Origin: UMGS172 sp045637775
GTDB taxonomy: Bacteria > Bacillota > Clostridia > Oscillospirales > Acutalibacteraceae
Assembly: GCA_045637775.1 (NCBI GenBank)
Contig: JAZUAC010000001.1
Span: 1 to 47,569 of the forward strand
DNA: 47,569 bases
Direction of reading: 5' to 3'
Below, piece by piece: positions 23,474 through 33,111 of the stretch. The notes beneath the pieces were generated by a model. It made no database searches, was not told the DNA's origin, and saw nothing but the letters and a program-made list of their open reading frames with translations. Position 1 is the stretch's first letter. Every line of letters begins with the position of its first letter. Made by a program: the position numbers and the translations under genes.

Positions 23474-24580
23474 TTATACATTGAACAAGAAATGTACAAC
23501 GTCGCCATCCTGCATGACGTATTCCTTACCTTCGCTTCGTACCAAGCCTTTTTCCTTGGCGGCAATAAGAGCCTTGTCGTCATTTCCGCAAGCGATAAGG
23601 TCTTTGTATGCAACAACCTCGGCACGGATGAAGCCTTTTTCAAAGTCGGAGTGGATTTTGCCTGCGGCACCGGGAGCCTTGGTACCTTTCTTAATAGTCC
23701 ATGCTCTGACCTCGGGCTGACCTGCGGTGAGGTAGGAAATAAGTCCCAAAAGGGAATAGCAGGTCTGAATAAGGCGGTCAAGACCCGATTTGTCAAGTCC
23801 CAATTCCTCAAGGAACATCTTTTTCTCATCGTCGCTCATTTCGGCCATGTCAGCCTCAAGAGAAGCGCATATCGGCAGAGTCTCGGCACCTTCGGCTGCG
23901 GCAATAGCCTTAACAGCATTGTAACGCTCGTTAGAGTCGATACCGCCTTGGAAATCATCCTCGCTCATATTGCAGGCATAGATAACAGGCTTTGAGGAAA
24001 GCAATTCAATGGTGTTGAGAATAGCAGCCTCGTTGTCGTCAACCTCAACGGCACGGGCGGTCTTGCCGCCTTCAAGCTCGGAAATAAGACGTTTGATAAA
24101 ATCAACCTCAGCCTGGTAAGACTTGTCGCCTTTCAAAGCTTTGTTGGCCTTGTCCAAACGACGCTCCAAAATCTCAAGGTCGGAGAGGATAAGCTCAAGG
24201 TTAATGGTTTCAATATCACGCGAAGGGTCAACCGAGCCTTCAACATGGATGATGTCATCGTTTTCAAAGCAACGAACAACATGAACAATAGCGTCAACCT
24301 CACGGATGTGGGACAAGAACTTGTTACCCAAGCCTTCACCCTTTGAAGCACCCTTTACAAGACCTGCAATATCAACAAATTCGATAACAGCGGGTGTGAA
24401 CTTAACAGGGTGATACATCTCGGCAAGCTTGTCCAAACGCTCGTCGGGAACCGATACCATACCAACATTCGGCTCAATGGTGCAGAAAGGATAGTTTGCA
24501 CTTTGTGCGCCCGCGTTGGTGATGGCGTTAAAAAGAGTTGATTTGCCGACATTCGGCAATCCTACAATACCTAATTTCAT
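23474..24580 (-). CDS. ychF: Redox-regulated ATPase YchF (Obg-related, ribosome-associated)
   Basis: YchF is a universally conserved P-loop protein of the Obg family that prefers ATP and associates with ribosomes. The 368 residues show MKLGIVGLPNVGKSTLFNAI (Walker A), the switch 2 region FVDIAGLVKGASKGEGLGN and, in place of the GTP-specifying NKxD, the sequence CNMSEDDF, which is the YchF form (NxxE). A coiled-coil insertion (about 130-175) and a C-terminal TGS domain ending VVHFLFNV are as in the family. ATG follows TTGGAG. It is transcribed alone against comEA. Confidence 0.96.
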   Translation of the reverse strand: MKLGIVGLPNVGKSTLFNAITNAGAQSANYPFCTIEPNVGMVSVPDERLDKLAEMYHPVKFTPAVIEFVDIAGLVKGASKGEGLGNKFLSHIREVDAIVHVVRCFENDDIIHVEGSVDPSRDIETINLELILSDLEILERRLDKANKALKGDKSYQAEVDFIKRLISELEGGKTARAVEVDDNEAAILNTIELLSSKPVIYACNMSEDDFQGGIDSNERYNAVKAIAAAEGAETLPICASLEADMAEMSDDEKKMFLEELGLDKSGLDRLIQTCYSLLGLISYLTAGQPEVRAWTIKKGTKAPGAAGKIHSDFEKGFIRAEVVAYKDLIACGNDDKALIAAKEKGLVRSEGKEYVMQDGDVVHFLFNV

Positions 24581-24771
24581 GTGAATTACACTCCAAAATT
24601 TAAAATATATTTTAACTCTTATAGATTATATATTCTTTTAGGTGTAATTTCAAGGTCATTGTTTGAGAAAGTTGAAAAAAATGCCGAAAAATTGAAATTT
24701 ACTCTTTTAAATCTAAAAGTTTTATTATATAATATGATGTATATGGACTTTAATCACAAAGGAGGAGTCAT

Positions 24772-25737
24772 ATGAGTTCACCGTATTCGGTTTCATTGGC
24801 GAAAATAATTAAGAATTTTCCGCTTGAGGTCGTGTCGTTGCCTTTTCCTGCAGAGGATATCTACATATCCAACGTTGAGGTTAACCGACCGGGACTTCAG
24901 CTTTGCGGATTTTATGAGTATTTTGACAGTGGACGTATTCAGGTTATCGGCAAAAGTGAGGAAGGCTACCTTAACGAGTTTTCCGAAGAGGAATATAAAT
25001 TAAGGGTTAATGATTTTTTTGCACATAAGCCTTCAATGGTTATTATTTCAAGAAACCTACCTGTTACCGATATTATGAAAGCTGCTGCCGAGGAACATAA
25101 GGTACCATTGCTTCGTACTTCTGATACTACCTCGGGCTTTATGGCTTCGCTTATTTCGTTCCTTAATGTCGAATTGGCACCGAGAGTCACACGCCACGGC
25201 GTTTTGGTCGAGGTTTATGGCGAAGGCTTGCTCATTTTGGGTGAAAGCGGTGTTGGTAAAAGTGAAACGGCTATCGAGCTTGTAAAGCGCGGTCACCGTC
25301 TTATTGCCGATGATGCTGTTGAGGTTCGCAAGGTGTCGTCAAGGTCGCTTGTCGGTTCGGCACCCGAAAACATCCGTCATTTTATCGAGCTTCGAGGAAT
25401 AGGTATTATAAACGCACGTCGAATCTTCGGTGTCGGTGCGGTTAATTTGACTTCAAAGATTGACCTTGTTATCAATCTTGAACAGTGGCAACCCGACAAG
25501 GTTTATGACCGTATGGGTCTTGATGAGCAAACGGCATCTATTCTTGATATTGATGTTCCGTCGGTTACTATCCCTGTAAAACCCGGTCGAAATCTTGCAG
25601 TTATTATTGAGGTTGCGGCTATGAACAACCGTCAGAAGAAGATGGGTTATAATGCGGCTTATGAGTTGCTTAAGCGTCTTGGTATGGCCGACGATGTGCC
25701 TGAGGATGCCAATAAAGACGGCGATGTATTTTTCTAA
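24772..25737 (+). CDS. hprK: HPr kinase/phosphorylase
   Basis: HprK phosphorylates Ser46 of HPr when glycolytic intermediates are high. This starts CcpA-dependent catabolite control in Firmicutes and slows PTS uptake. The 321-residue length is normal. The C-terminal kinase domain has the P-loop GESGVGKSETAIELVKRGH (about 160-178), LIADDAVEVRKV, the HprK signature ELRGIGIINARRIFG and DRMGLDEQ. The catalytic-type His is in TRHGVLVEVYG. AAAGGAGG precedes the ATG closely, and TATAAT at 24728-24733 is a possible -10 box with a poor -35. It heads a run with glcK, 41 bases downstream. Confidence 0.96.
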   Translation: MSSPYSVSLAKIIKNFPLEVVSLPFPAEDIYISNVEVNRPGLQLCGFYEYFDSGRIQVIGKSEEGYLNEFSEEEYKLRVNDFFAHKPSMVIISRNLPVTDIMKAAAEEHKVPLLRTSDTTSGFMASLISFLNVELAPRVTRHGVLVEVYGEGLLILGESGVGKSETAIELVKRGHRLIADDAVEVRKVSSRSLVGSAPENIRHFIELRGIGIINARRIFGVGAVNLTSKIDLVINLEQWQPDKVYDRMGLDEQTASILDIDVPSVTIPVKPGRNLAVIIEVAAMNNRQKKMGYNAAYELLKRLGMADDVPEDANKDGDVFF

Positions 25738-25778
25738 AACATAAACAAATCATATTAAACATAAAGGAGTAAAAAACT

Positions 25779-26732
25779 ATGTATTATCTTGGTATAGATC
25801 TTGGAGGAACAAATATCGCAGCGGCAGTCGTTGACGAAAACTATAAAATTATCGGTGAAGGCAAGGTTAAGACCAACTGCCCCAGACCTACCGAGGAAAT
25901 TGCCGACAGTATTTATGAGTCGGGTATGATGGCTATTAAGGCTGCAGGACTCACCCTTGACGATATTGCAGAGGTTGGTGTTGGCTGCCCCGGTAGCGTA
26001 AACCCCAAGACCGGTATTATTTGCTATTCCAACAACCTTGGATTTGTAAATGCTCCCATTGGTCAGATGCTTGAAGACCGTTTCGGTCGCAAGGTTTTCC
26101 TTGAGAATGATGCTAATGCAGCCGCTTTCGGTGAAAAATTGGCAGGTGCAGGCAAGGGTGCCGATCAGTTTATCGCTATCACCTTGGGAACAGGTGTTGG
26201 TGGCGGCGTTATCATTAACGACCTTATTTTGTCGGGTATGAACTCGGCAGGCGGTGAGCTTGGACATACCGTTATTGTTAAAGACGGTGAACCTTGCTCT
26301 TGCGGAAGAAACGGATGTTGGGAGGCTTATGCTTCGGCTACCGGTCTTATCCGCCAGACCAAAGCCGCTATGGAGGCTGATAAGTCCTCTAAAATGTGGG
26401 AGTTGGCAGGAAGCCTTGACGATGTAAACGGACGTACCGCTTTTGACGGTATGCGTGCAGGTGACGAGACAGCTAAAAAGGTTGTTAAACAGTACTGCGA
26501 TTATGTTGCTTGCGGTTTGACCAATATTATCAACATCTTCCAGCCCGATGTTCTTTGCATCGGCGGTGGTATTTCCAAAGAGGGTGAGACCTTGGTAGCA
26601 CCCATCCGCGAGTATGTTGAGCGTGAGAGATATTCAAGAAATGTTGAGAAGCAGACTGTTATTAAGCCTGCTGAGTTGGGTAACGATGCAGGTATCATCG
26701 GTGCCGCATTCTTGGGTAACATTTACAGATAA
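25779..26732 (+). CDS. glcK: Glucokinase of the ROK family
   Basis: GlcK converts glucose to glucose-6-phosphate with ATP in the cytoplasm. The 317 residues show the ROK features: LGIDLGGTNIAAAVVD at the start (phosphate 1), LENDANAAAFGE with the catalytic Asp, ITLGTGVGGGVI, and the zinc motif GELGHTVI followed by CSCGRNGCWEAYAS. The full ROK signature with the three Cys is intact, and there is no N-terminal DNA-binding domain, so it is an enzyme and not a ROK repressor. A good AAAGGAG precedes the ATG. Its position after hprK links glucose phosphorylation with catabolite control. Confidence 0.95.
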   Translation: MYYLGIDLGGTNIAAAVVDENYKIIGEGKVKTNCPRPTEEIADSIYESGMMAIKAAGLTLDDIAEVGVGCPGSVNPKTGIICYSNNLGFVNAPIGQMLEDRFGRKVFLENDANAAAFGEKLAGAGKGADQFIAITLGTGVGGGVIINDLILSGMNSAGGELGHTVIVKDGEPCSCGRNGCWEAYASATGLIRQTKAAMEADKSSKMWELAGSLDDVNGRTAFDGMRAGDETAKKVVKQYCDYVACGLTNIINIFQPDVLCIGGGISKEGETLVAPIREYVERERYSRNVEKQTVIKPAELGNDAGIIGAAFLGNIYR

Positions 26733-26738
26733 GAATAT

Positions 26739-26789
26739 GTAGGGACCGATATTCTTAGCGGTCCGGGGGCGAACACAGTTCGCCTCTAC
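26739..26789. repeat. Nested intergenic palindrome between glcK and murB
   Basis: An outer GTAG...CTAC pair encloses two hairpins, GGACCG/CGGTCC (26743-26764) and GGCGAAC/GTTCGCC (26768-26784). The element begins GTAGGG, as does the hairpin at 38252, and looks like a member of a small dispersed repeat family. It may also weaken read-through into murB. Confidence 0.55.
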
Positions 26790-26813
26790 GAAATAAAGGG
26801 TAGGTGACTGTCG

Positions 26814-27710
26814 GTGAAATTGGATAAAATTAAAGAAAAGGCTTGTGAACTCGGATTTAAATATACGGAAAACGAGCCCATGTCGGCGCATACAACATTC
26901 CGCATCGGCGGTCACGCCAAACTGTTTATTGAGTGTAATAATGTTGAAACTTTGGGCGAACTGCTTGCTGTTATAAAGGCTGAAAATCTGCCTTTTTGGG
27001 TTGTTGGCAAGGGCTCAAACCTGCTTGTGTCGGATAATGGTCTTAACGGTGTTGTTCTCTACATTTGTGATGACAAAATCACTGTTGACGGCGATTTTGT
27101 TACGGCAAATGCAGGTGCAAAGCTTTCCGCGGTCTGTAACGCTGCAAAAGATGATTCACTTTCGGGGTTGGAGTTTGCTTTTGGAATCCCGGGGTCGGTT
27201 GGCGGTGCGGTCTATATGAACGCAGGTGCCTACGGCGGCGAGATAAAGCAGTGCATTGTGTCCTGCACCTCGATTACACTTGACGGTGAAATAAAACACC
27301 GCAAAGCAGATGAATTAGAGCTTGGTTATAGAACAAGCGTGTTCAAAAAGAACAACGAGATAATTCTTTCGGCCGAGTTTAGATTGCAAAACGCAGAAAA
27401 ATCGGAAATTCAAGCCAAGATGGATGATTTTTTGGGTCGCAGGAAGGATAAGCAACCGCTTGAATACCCAAGTGCGGGTAGTACCTTCAAGCGTCCCGAA
27501 GGGTATTTTGCAGGTGCATTGATAGAGCAGAGCGATTTGAAGGGCTTTTCGGTCGGCGGTGCCGAAGTAAGCGTTAAGCACGCAGGCTTTGTTATCAATA
27601 AGGGTAACGCAACCTGTGAGGATGTTTTGAATCTCATTAAGCACATTCAAACTACTGTTAAATCAAACTTTGGTGTTGATTTAGAGACCGAAGTCATTTA
27701 TTTGGAGTAA
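26814..27710 (+). CDS. murB: UDP-N-acetylenolpyruvoylglucosamine reductase
   Basis: MurB uses FAD and NADPH to reduce UDP-GlcNAc-enolpyruvate to UDP-MurNAc, the second committed step of peptidoglycan synthesis. The 298 residues carry the type II MurB pattern: NEPMSAHTTFRIGGHAKL, the FAD-binding VVGKGSNLLVSD, EFAFGIPGSVGGAVYMNAGAYGG, the proton donor Ser in PSAGSTFKRPEG, and a C-terminal HAGFVINKGNAT. The start is GTG with GGGTAGG upstream. Its last codons contain the ribosome site of rapZ, so murB, rapZ and whiA are one operon. Confidence 0.96.
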   Translation: MKLDKIKEKACELGFKYTENEPMSAHTTFRIGGHAKLFIECNNVETLGELLAVIKAENLPFWVVGKGSNLLVSDNGLNGVVLYICDDKITVDGDFVTANAGAKLSAVCNAAKDDSLSGLEFAFGIPGSVGGAVYMNAGAYGGEIKQCIVSCTSITLDGEIKHRKADELELGYRTSVFKKNNEIILSAEFRLQNAEKSEIQAKMDDFLGRRKDKQPLEYPSAGSTFKRPEGYFAGALIEQSDLKGFSVGGAEVSVKHAGFVINKGNATCEDVLNLIKHIQTTVKSNFGVDLETEVIYLE

Positions 27711-27712
27711 TT

Positions 27713-28573
27713 ATGGAACTTGTTATAGTTACCGGAATGTCCGGTGCAGGAAAATCGGTAGCGGCCAATGCCTTGGAGGACATTGGCTTTTACTGCATAG
27801 ATAACATGCCGCCGGCTCTGATAAATCCGGTGGCTCAACTTTCCATGCGCGGACAAGCCGACCTTGGAAAGGTTGCCATTGTTACCGATATTCGTGGCGG
27901 TAAGATGTTTGAAGAGCTTATTCCCACTCTTGAACAGTTGAAAAACGCCAATATCAATTTTAAATTGTTGTTTTTGGATGCGAGCGACGAAAAGCTTATA
28001 ACCCGTTATAAGGAGACCCGCCGCAGACATCCCATGTCTCTTGAAAGTAAGATAAGTGTGTCCGAGGCGGTGGGAAAAGAACGTGAGATGTTGGCACCTT
28101 TAAAGGAAATGGCCGACTATATCATCGACACCACCATGACTTCCACAAGCTCATTTAAAGAGCGTATCACGGGGATATTCCTAGGGGATATCAATAAGGG
28201 ATTAACCGTTCAGTGTATGTCGTTCGGTTTCAAATACGGTTGTGTTTCTGAGGCCGATATTGTTTTTGATGTCCGATGCCTTAAAAATCCGTTTTATGTT
28301 GAGGGTTTACGTGTTCATACAGGGCTTGAGGATAATGTCAGGAATTTTGTTATGGATTTACCTGAAACGAAAGAGCTTGCCGACCGATTGCTTTCGCTTA
28401 TAGATTACTCGGTTCCGCTTTATTGTAAAGAGGGTAAGAGCCAGTTGGTTATTGCTATTGGATGTACGGGTGGAAAACACCGTTCGGTTGTTTTTGCTGA
28501 GATGATACATAAGCATCTTTTAAAGCAAAACTACCGTGCTGTTATCAACCACCGTGATATAGGAAGGGAGTAA
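27713..28573 (+). CDS. rapZ: RapZ/YvcJ nucleotide-binding protein (RNase adapter family)
   Basis: The 286-residue P-loop protein has Walker A at the start (VIVTGMSGAGKSVAANALED), then FYCIDNMPP and a middle YKETRRRHPMS, which are diagnostic. The C-terminal part ends with VIAIGCTGGKHRSVVFAE, as in the family. In E. coli RapZ senses glucosamine-6-phosphate and guides RNase E to the small RNA GlmZ. In Bacillus YvcJ hydrolyses GTP and affects competence. Its place between murB and whiA fits cell-envelope control. The start is ATG 2 bases after murB, with TTGGAG as the ribosome site. Confidence 0.95.
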   Translation: MELVIVTGMSGAGKSVAANALEDIGFYCIDNMPPALINPVAQLSMRGQADLGKVAIVTDIRGGKMFEELIPTLEQLKNANINFKLLFLDASDEKLITRYKETRRRHPMSLESKISVSEAVGKEREMLAPLKEMADYIIDTTMTSTSSFKERITGIFLGDINKGLTVQCMSFGFKYGCVSEADIVFDVRCLKNPFYVEGLRVHTGLEDNVRNFVMDLPETKELADRLLSLIDYSVPLYCKEGKSQLVIAIGCTGGKHRSVVFAEMIHKHLLKQNYRAVINHRDIGRE

Positions 28574-28575
28574 TT

Positions 28576-29481
28576 ATGCCCAGAATCTCCTTTTCGAGTA
28601 AATTGAAAACCGAACTTTGCAAAATAAAACCGACCGGTTGTTGCAGATTAGCCGAAATGTACGGTCTGCTTCTATTCGGGCGGTCTTTTTGCAAAGAGGA
28701 TATAAGTATCAGAACCGCAAATGCCGATACAGCTGAAATGTATTCATTGCTTTTAAGGGTTTGCTTTTCAACTTACACCGTGACTGAACAAAGCAATGGA
28801 TGGTTTATTGTATCGGTGCCCGGAAGAGCTGACCGTGAAAAGATAATAAACTATTATACCGACGGAGAGGCTGATTGGATATTTAATCCTAAACATATGA
28901 AAAGAACCTGCTGCAGACAAAGCTTTATTAGAGGTGCTTTTTTGTCATCGGGCAGTATGAACGACCCTGAAAAGAGTTACCATCTTGAATTTGCTGTAAA
29001 GGATCCAACCTTGAGTTTTGCTTTTGCGGCGTTTTTGGAGCTTTGCGGATATAAACCAAAAACTTGTGCAAGAAAAAGTGTTGCAGCTTTGTATTACAAC
29101 AACAGTACCATTATTGAGGATCTGTTAGGCACTATGGGTGCTATGGGTGTGACATTGGAACTAATGGAGACTAAAATTGTTAAGGATATGAGAAACAAGC
29201 TCAACCGACAGACAAATTTTGAAACCTCTAATATTACCAAAACGGTCAATGCCGCAGTTGCTCAAAATGATGCTATAAAATTTTTAGAGCAAGAAAATCT
29301 GTTAGGGCTTTTGCCTGATGAGTTGCGTGATGTTGCCATGCTTCGTAAAGCTAACCCCGATGCATCGTTAAATGAACTCTGTAAGCTTTGTGACGGCGTA
29401 ATTTCCCGTTCGGGAATGAATCACCGATTGAAAAAAATAATAGATATAGCCGAGGAAGAACGGCAAAAAAGAAAACTATAA
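28576..29481 (+). CDS. whiA: WhiA, DNA-binding cell division/sporulation regulator
   Basis: WhiA has a homing-endonuclease-like N-terminal domain without nuclease activity and a C-terminal helix-turn-helix. It controls division and sporulation genes in Streptomyces and affects division in Bacillus. The 301 residues show ISFSSKLKTELCKI at the start, FIRGAFLSSGSMNDPEKSYH in the middle, and ELRDVAMLRKANPDASLNEL then ISRSGMNHRLKKI in the HTH end. It follows rapZ by 2 bases. The yvcK gene that normally sits between rapZ and whiA in Firmicutes is absent. Confidence 0.95.
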   Translation: MPRISFSSKLKTELCKIKPTGCCRLAEMYGLLLFGRSFCKEDISIRTANADTAEMYSLLLRVCFSTYTVTEQSNGWFIVSVPGRADREKIINYYTDGEADWIFNPKHMKRTCCRQSFIRGAFLSSGSMNDPEKSYHLEFAVKDPTLSFAFAAFLELCGYKPKTCARKSVAALYYNNSTIIEDLLGTMGAMGVTLELMETKIVKDMRNKLNRQTNFETSNITKTVNAAVAQNDAIKFLEQENLLGLLPDELRDVAMLRKANPDASLNELCKLCDGVISRSGMNHRLKKIIDIAEEERQKRKL

Positions 29482-29499
29482 AAAGGGAGGTAAAGTGCC

Positions 29500-32400
29500 A
29501 TGACTGATTTTGTTCATCTTCATGTTCATACTGAATATAGCTTGCTTGACGGTGCGTGCCGTATAAAAGACCTTGTAAAAGCGGCCAAAGAAAAAGGTCA
29601 AACGGCACTTTCCATTACCGACCACGGTGTTATGTTCGGTGCGGTAGATTTTTATAAAGCTGCCAAGTCGCAGGGTATAAAACCTATTATTGGCTGTGAA
29701 GTCTATGTTGCACCGAGAACCCGATTTGATAAAATAAAGGAGTACGATGCCGAATACCGTCATCTTGTATTGCTTTGTAAGGATATGACGGGATACCGCA
29801 ATCTTATTGCTCTTGTATCCAAAGGCTTTACCGAAGGCTTTTACTCCAAGCCTCGTATTGACGAGGATTTGTTGGCAGAGCACACCGAAGGTCTTATAGC
29901 TCTTTCGGCCTGCCTTTCGGGTGAGATACCCAAATGCCTTTTGGCCAACGATTACGAAAAAGCCAAGCAGACCGCGTTGAGATATAATTCGATGTTCGGT
30001 CAGGGTAACTATTATCTTGAATTGCAGGATCACGGTTTGGATGAAGAACAGCGTGTTAATCCGCAGTTGATAAGAATTTCTAAAGAAACGGGAATACCTC
30101 TTGTTGCCACCAACGATGTGCACTACATCGAAAAGTCTGACCATGAGGTGCAGAAAATACTTATCTGCATTGGTACTAACCATACCGTTAATGAGGAAAA
30201 TACGCTTGAATTTCCTACCAAGGAATTTTACCTCAAAACGGGTGACGAAATGGCGGCATTGTTCCCCGAAAGTGCCATTCAAAACACTACAGCTATTGCC
30301 GATATGTGCAATCTCGAGTTTGAGTTTGGCAATACCAAGCTCCCGTTTTATGATATTGGCGACAAAGACCATTTTGAATATTTAAAGGAACTGTCGTTTG
30401 ACGGTGCTTTGCGTCTTTTCGGCGGTATTTCCGATGAGGTTAAGGAACGCTTGGACTATGAGCTGGGTGTTATCAACCGCATGGGATATGTTGATTACTT
30501 CCTTATCGTGTCCGATTTCGTAAGATATGCAAAATCGCAGGATATACCCGTGGGACCAGGGCGTGGTTCGGGTGCGGCAAGCCTTGTGGCATACTGCATT
30601 GGAATCACGGGTATTGACCCTTTGAAATATAACCTTCTGTTCGAGCGCTTTTTGAACCCCGAGCGTGTTTCCATGCCCGACTTTGATATAGACTTTTGTT
30701 ATGTCCGCCGTCAAGAGGTTATTGATTATGTTGTTTCAAAATACGGAAGTGACCATGTTGCGCAGATAGTAACCTTTGGTACTATGGCGGCAAGGGCGGC
30801 TGTCCGAGATGTCGGCAGGGCAATGGATATACCCTATGCCGCTTGTGACCGTATAGCCAAACTTATTCCGCAGGAATTAAAGATAACCATTGACGAAAGT
30901 ATTTCGAAGGTCATAGAGCTGAAAAAAGAATATGATTCGGACGAAACTGTCAAAGCGCACATCGATATGGCACGCAAGGTTGAGGGTATGCCTCGTCATG
31001 CCTCGACCCATGCCGCAGGCGTTGTTATAACCGACATTCCCGTTGCAGAGTATGTGCCGTTAAGCCTTAGTGATGATGCAGTTGTCACCCAATATACCAT
31101 GACAACATTGGAGGAATTGGGTCTCCTTAAAATGGACTTTTTGGGACTCAGAAACCTCACGGTTATTGACGATACCGTTAAAATGATACGGAAAACCAAT
31201 CCGAATTTTGATATAAACAAAATTCTTCTTGATGATAAGGCTACCTTGCAAATGATGAGCCGCGGTCAGACCGAGGGAGTTTTTCAGTTTGAATCGGGTG
31301 GTATGCGAAGTGTTTTGCAGGCATTTCGTCCTGAAAAAATTGAGGATCTTATAGCTATTATTTCGCTATATCGACCCGGCCCTATGGATTCTATTCCGAA
31401 ATATATAGAAAATCGCCATAATCCGCATAAAATAAAGTATGCGACCGAGCTTTTGAAACCGATATTAGAGGTGACATACGGCTGTATCGTTTATCAAGAG
31501 CAGGTTATGCAGGTGTTCCGTAGTCTTGCGGGATATTCTTTGGGTAGGGCGGATATTGTCCGTCGTGCTATGGCAAAGAAAAAGCACGATGTTATGGAAA
31601 AGGAACGTTCGGCTTTTATCTATGGCGAAAAGGCAGAGGACGGTACCGTTATATGCGACGGTTGTGTGAATAGGGGAGTGGACCCAAAAGCTGCCGAAAA
31701 GATTTTCGATGAAATGTCGGCTTTCAGCTCTTATGCTTTTAATAAATCTCATGCCGCAGCCTATGCATTTGTGGCATATCAAACGGCATATTTAAAATGC
31801 CATCACGAAAAGGAATATATGTCGGCGTTGCTGACCAGTGTTTTGGATAATCAATCCAAGCTGGGCCGTTATATGCAGGAGTGCATAAAAAACGGAATAA
31901 AAATTCTGCCGCCCGATGTTAATTTGAGTGAGCGCGACTTTACGCCGACCGAAGAGGGTATTCGTTTCGGACTTTTGGCGGTTCGAAATATCGGTACTAA
32001 CCTTGTTGAAAAAATGATAAGCGAACGGCAAAACGGTCGCTATAAAACGGTCTATGAAATGTGCGACCGACTTTACGGTAACGAATTGAACCGCCGTGCG
32101 GTGGAAAGCCTTATAAAAAGCGGTGCAATGGATTGCTTCGGTCATACAAGAAGAACGCTTCTTCAGGGGATGGAAGGTCTTATGCGTGCCGTTGAAGCCG
32201 ACAAAAAGTACACCATGCACGGACAGCTTGACCTTTTTGGAAACGCTATGGGAGATGCTCCCAAAACCTATGAGATGACAGAACTCGAAGAAATGCCTCA
32301 ATTTGAACTGTTGCAGGGCGAAAAAGAGGTTACGGGAATGTATATCTCGGGTCATCCTTTGGAGCAGTACTCGGGTGCGTTGAGTGAAAAGGGCTTGCTG

Positions 32401-33003
32401 AAAACCTTTGACCTTACCGATTCGGAAAAATCGGCAAGGCTTGACGGCAAGCTGGTGTCTATCGGTGCGATGGTATCAAAAATGCGCCGTAAAGCAACTA
32501 AAAACGACCAAACCATGGCTTTTCTTGATATTGAGGATATGTTTGGTACAGTTAATGTCCTGCTGTTTCCAAAGCTTTATGAGCAGTATTCCGAAATGGT
32601 GAAGATAGGCTCGGTGTTCAAATTTATAGGTCGTGTTTCGGTTAAGGAATCGGGAGATGTTGACATTATTTGCGACCGAATAGAGCCCATGCAAAAGGGA
32701 ATTGCAATACCGAAACAAACAACTCCGAGCAGGGAAGTCCAACCTCAGGTTAACCAACCGCAAAAGGATTCCAAGGTTAAAAGCGGTCTGTATTTGAGGG
32801 TCAACTCAATGCAGGATGAGGCGTATATCAAAGCACGCCTTATAATGGATGTTTTTGACGGAAATACTCCGGTTATAATAAAAGAAACCGAAACAGGCAA
32901 GGCATTCGTTTCGCCAAAACACACATGGGTAATGATGAATGATACCATGATGCGCTGCCTTTGTGAGCTTCTTGGTGACGAAAATGTCAAATTCGTTGAG
33001 TAA
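29500..33003 (+). CDS. dnaE: DNA polymerase III alpha subunit, DnaE type
   Basis: DnaE copies DNA at the replication fork; in Firmicutes it extends lagging-strand primers beside PolC. The 1167 residues begin with a PHP domain (FVHLHVHTEYSLLDGACRI, then TDHGVMFGAVDFYKA) and continue with the palm. GPGRGSGAASLVAYCIGI and the catalytic acids in MPDFDIDFCYVRR are intact. HASTHAAGVVI, SLYRPGPMDSIPKYIENR and SSYAFNKSHAAAYA follow. A helix-hairpin-helix region and an OB domain (VSIGAMVSKMRRKATKN) come near residue 990. Length and motifs indicate DnaE1/DnaE3 rather than PolC. AAAGGGAGG lies upstream of the ATG, 18 bases after whiA. Confidence 0.97.
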   Translation: MTDFVHLHVHTEYSLLDGACRIKDLVKAAKEKGQTALSITDHGVMFGAVDFYKAAKSQGIKPIIGCEVYVAPRTRFDKIKEYDAEYRHLVLLCKDMTGYRNLIALVSKGFTEGFYSKPRIDEDLLAEHTEGLIALSACLSGEIPKCLLANDYEKAKQTALRYNSMFGQGNYYLELQDHGLDEEQRVNPQLIRISKETGIPLVATNDVHYIEKSDHEVQKILICIGTNHTVNEENTLEFPTKEFYLKTGDEMAALFPESAIQNTTAIADMCNLEFEFGNTKLPFYDIGDKDHFEYLKELSFDGALRLFGGISDEVKERLDYELGVINRMGYVDYFLIVSDFVRYAKSQDIPVGPGRGSGAASLVAYCIGITGIDPLKYNLLFERFLNPERVSMPDFDIDFCYVRRQEVIDYVVSKYGSDHVAQIVTFGTMAARAAVRDVGRAMDIPYAACDRIAKLIPQELKITIDESISKVIELKKEYDSDETVKAHIDMARKVEGMPRHASTHAAGVVITDIPVAEYVPLSLSDDAVVTQYTMTTLEELGLLKMDFLGLRNLTVIDDTVKMIRKTNPNFDINKILLDDKATLQMMSRGQTEGVFQFESGGMRSVLQAFRPEKIEDLIAIISLYRPGPMDSIPKYIENRHNPHKIKYATELLKPILEVTYGCIVYQEQVMQVFRSLAGYSLGRADIVRRAMAKKKHDVMEKERSAFIYGEKAEDGTVICDGCVNRGVDPKAAEKIFDEMSAFSSYAFNKSHAAAYAFVAYQTAYLKCHHEKEYMSALLTSVLDNQSKLGRYMQECIKNGIKILPPDVNLSERDFTPTEEGIRFGLLAVRNIGTNLVEKMISERQNGRYKTVYEMCDRLYGNELNRRAVESLIKSGAMDCFGHTRRTLLQGMEGLMRAVEADKKYTMHGQLDLFGNAMGDAPKTYEMTELEEMPQFELLQGEKEVTGMYISGHPLEQYSGALSEKGLLKTFDLTDSEKSARLDGKLVSIGAMVSKMRRKATKNDQTMAFLDIEDMFGTVNVLLFPKLYEQYSEMVKIGSVFKFIGRVSVKESGDVDIICDRIEPMQKGIAIPKQTTPSREVQPQVNQPQKDSKVKSGLYLRVNSMQDEAYIKARLIMDVFDGNTPVIIKETETGKAFVSPKHTWVMMNDTMMRCLCELLGDENVKFVE

Positions 33004-33027
33004 ATGTGAAATTTTTGTCAATTATAC

Positions 33028-33056
33028 TTGACATGGCCTGCTATTTGAGGTAATAT
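33028..33056 (+). promoter_or_regulatory. Promoter of pfkA
   Basis: TTGACA (33028-33033) and TAATAT (33051-33056) are separated by 17 bases, about 55 bases before the start codon. Confidence 0.75.
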
Positions 33057-33111
33057 ACACTTTGAATACTTTTTAAGTAAACAATCATTTTAGAAATGGG
33101 TGTTATATATT

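Noticed and set aside
24581..24775. Small open frame before hprK
   Set aside because: It lies in AT-rich promoter DNA, lacks a ribosome site and overlaps the hprK start signals.
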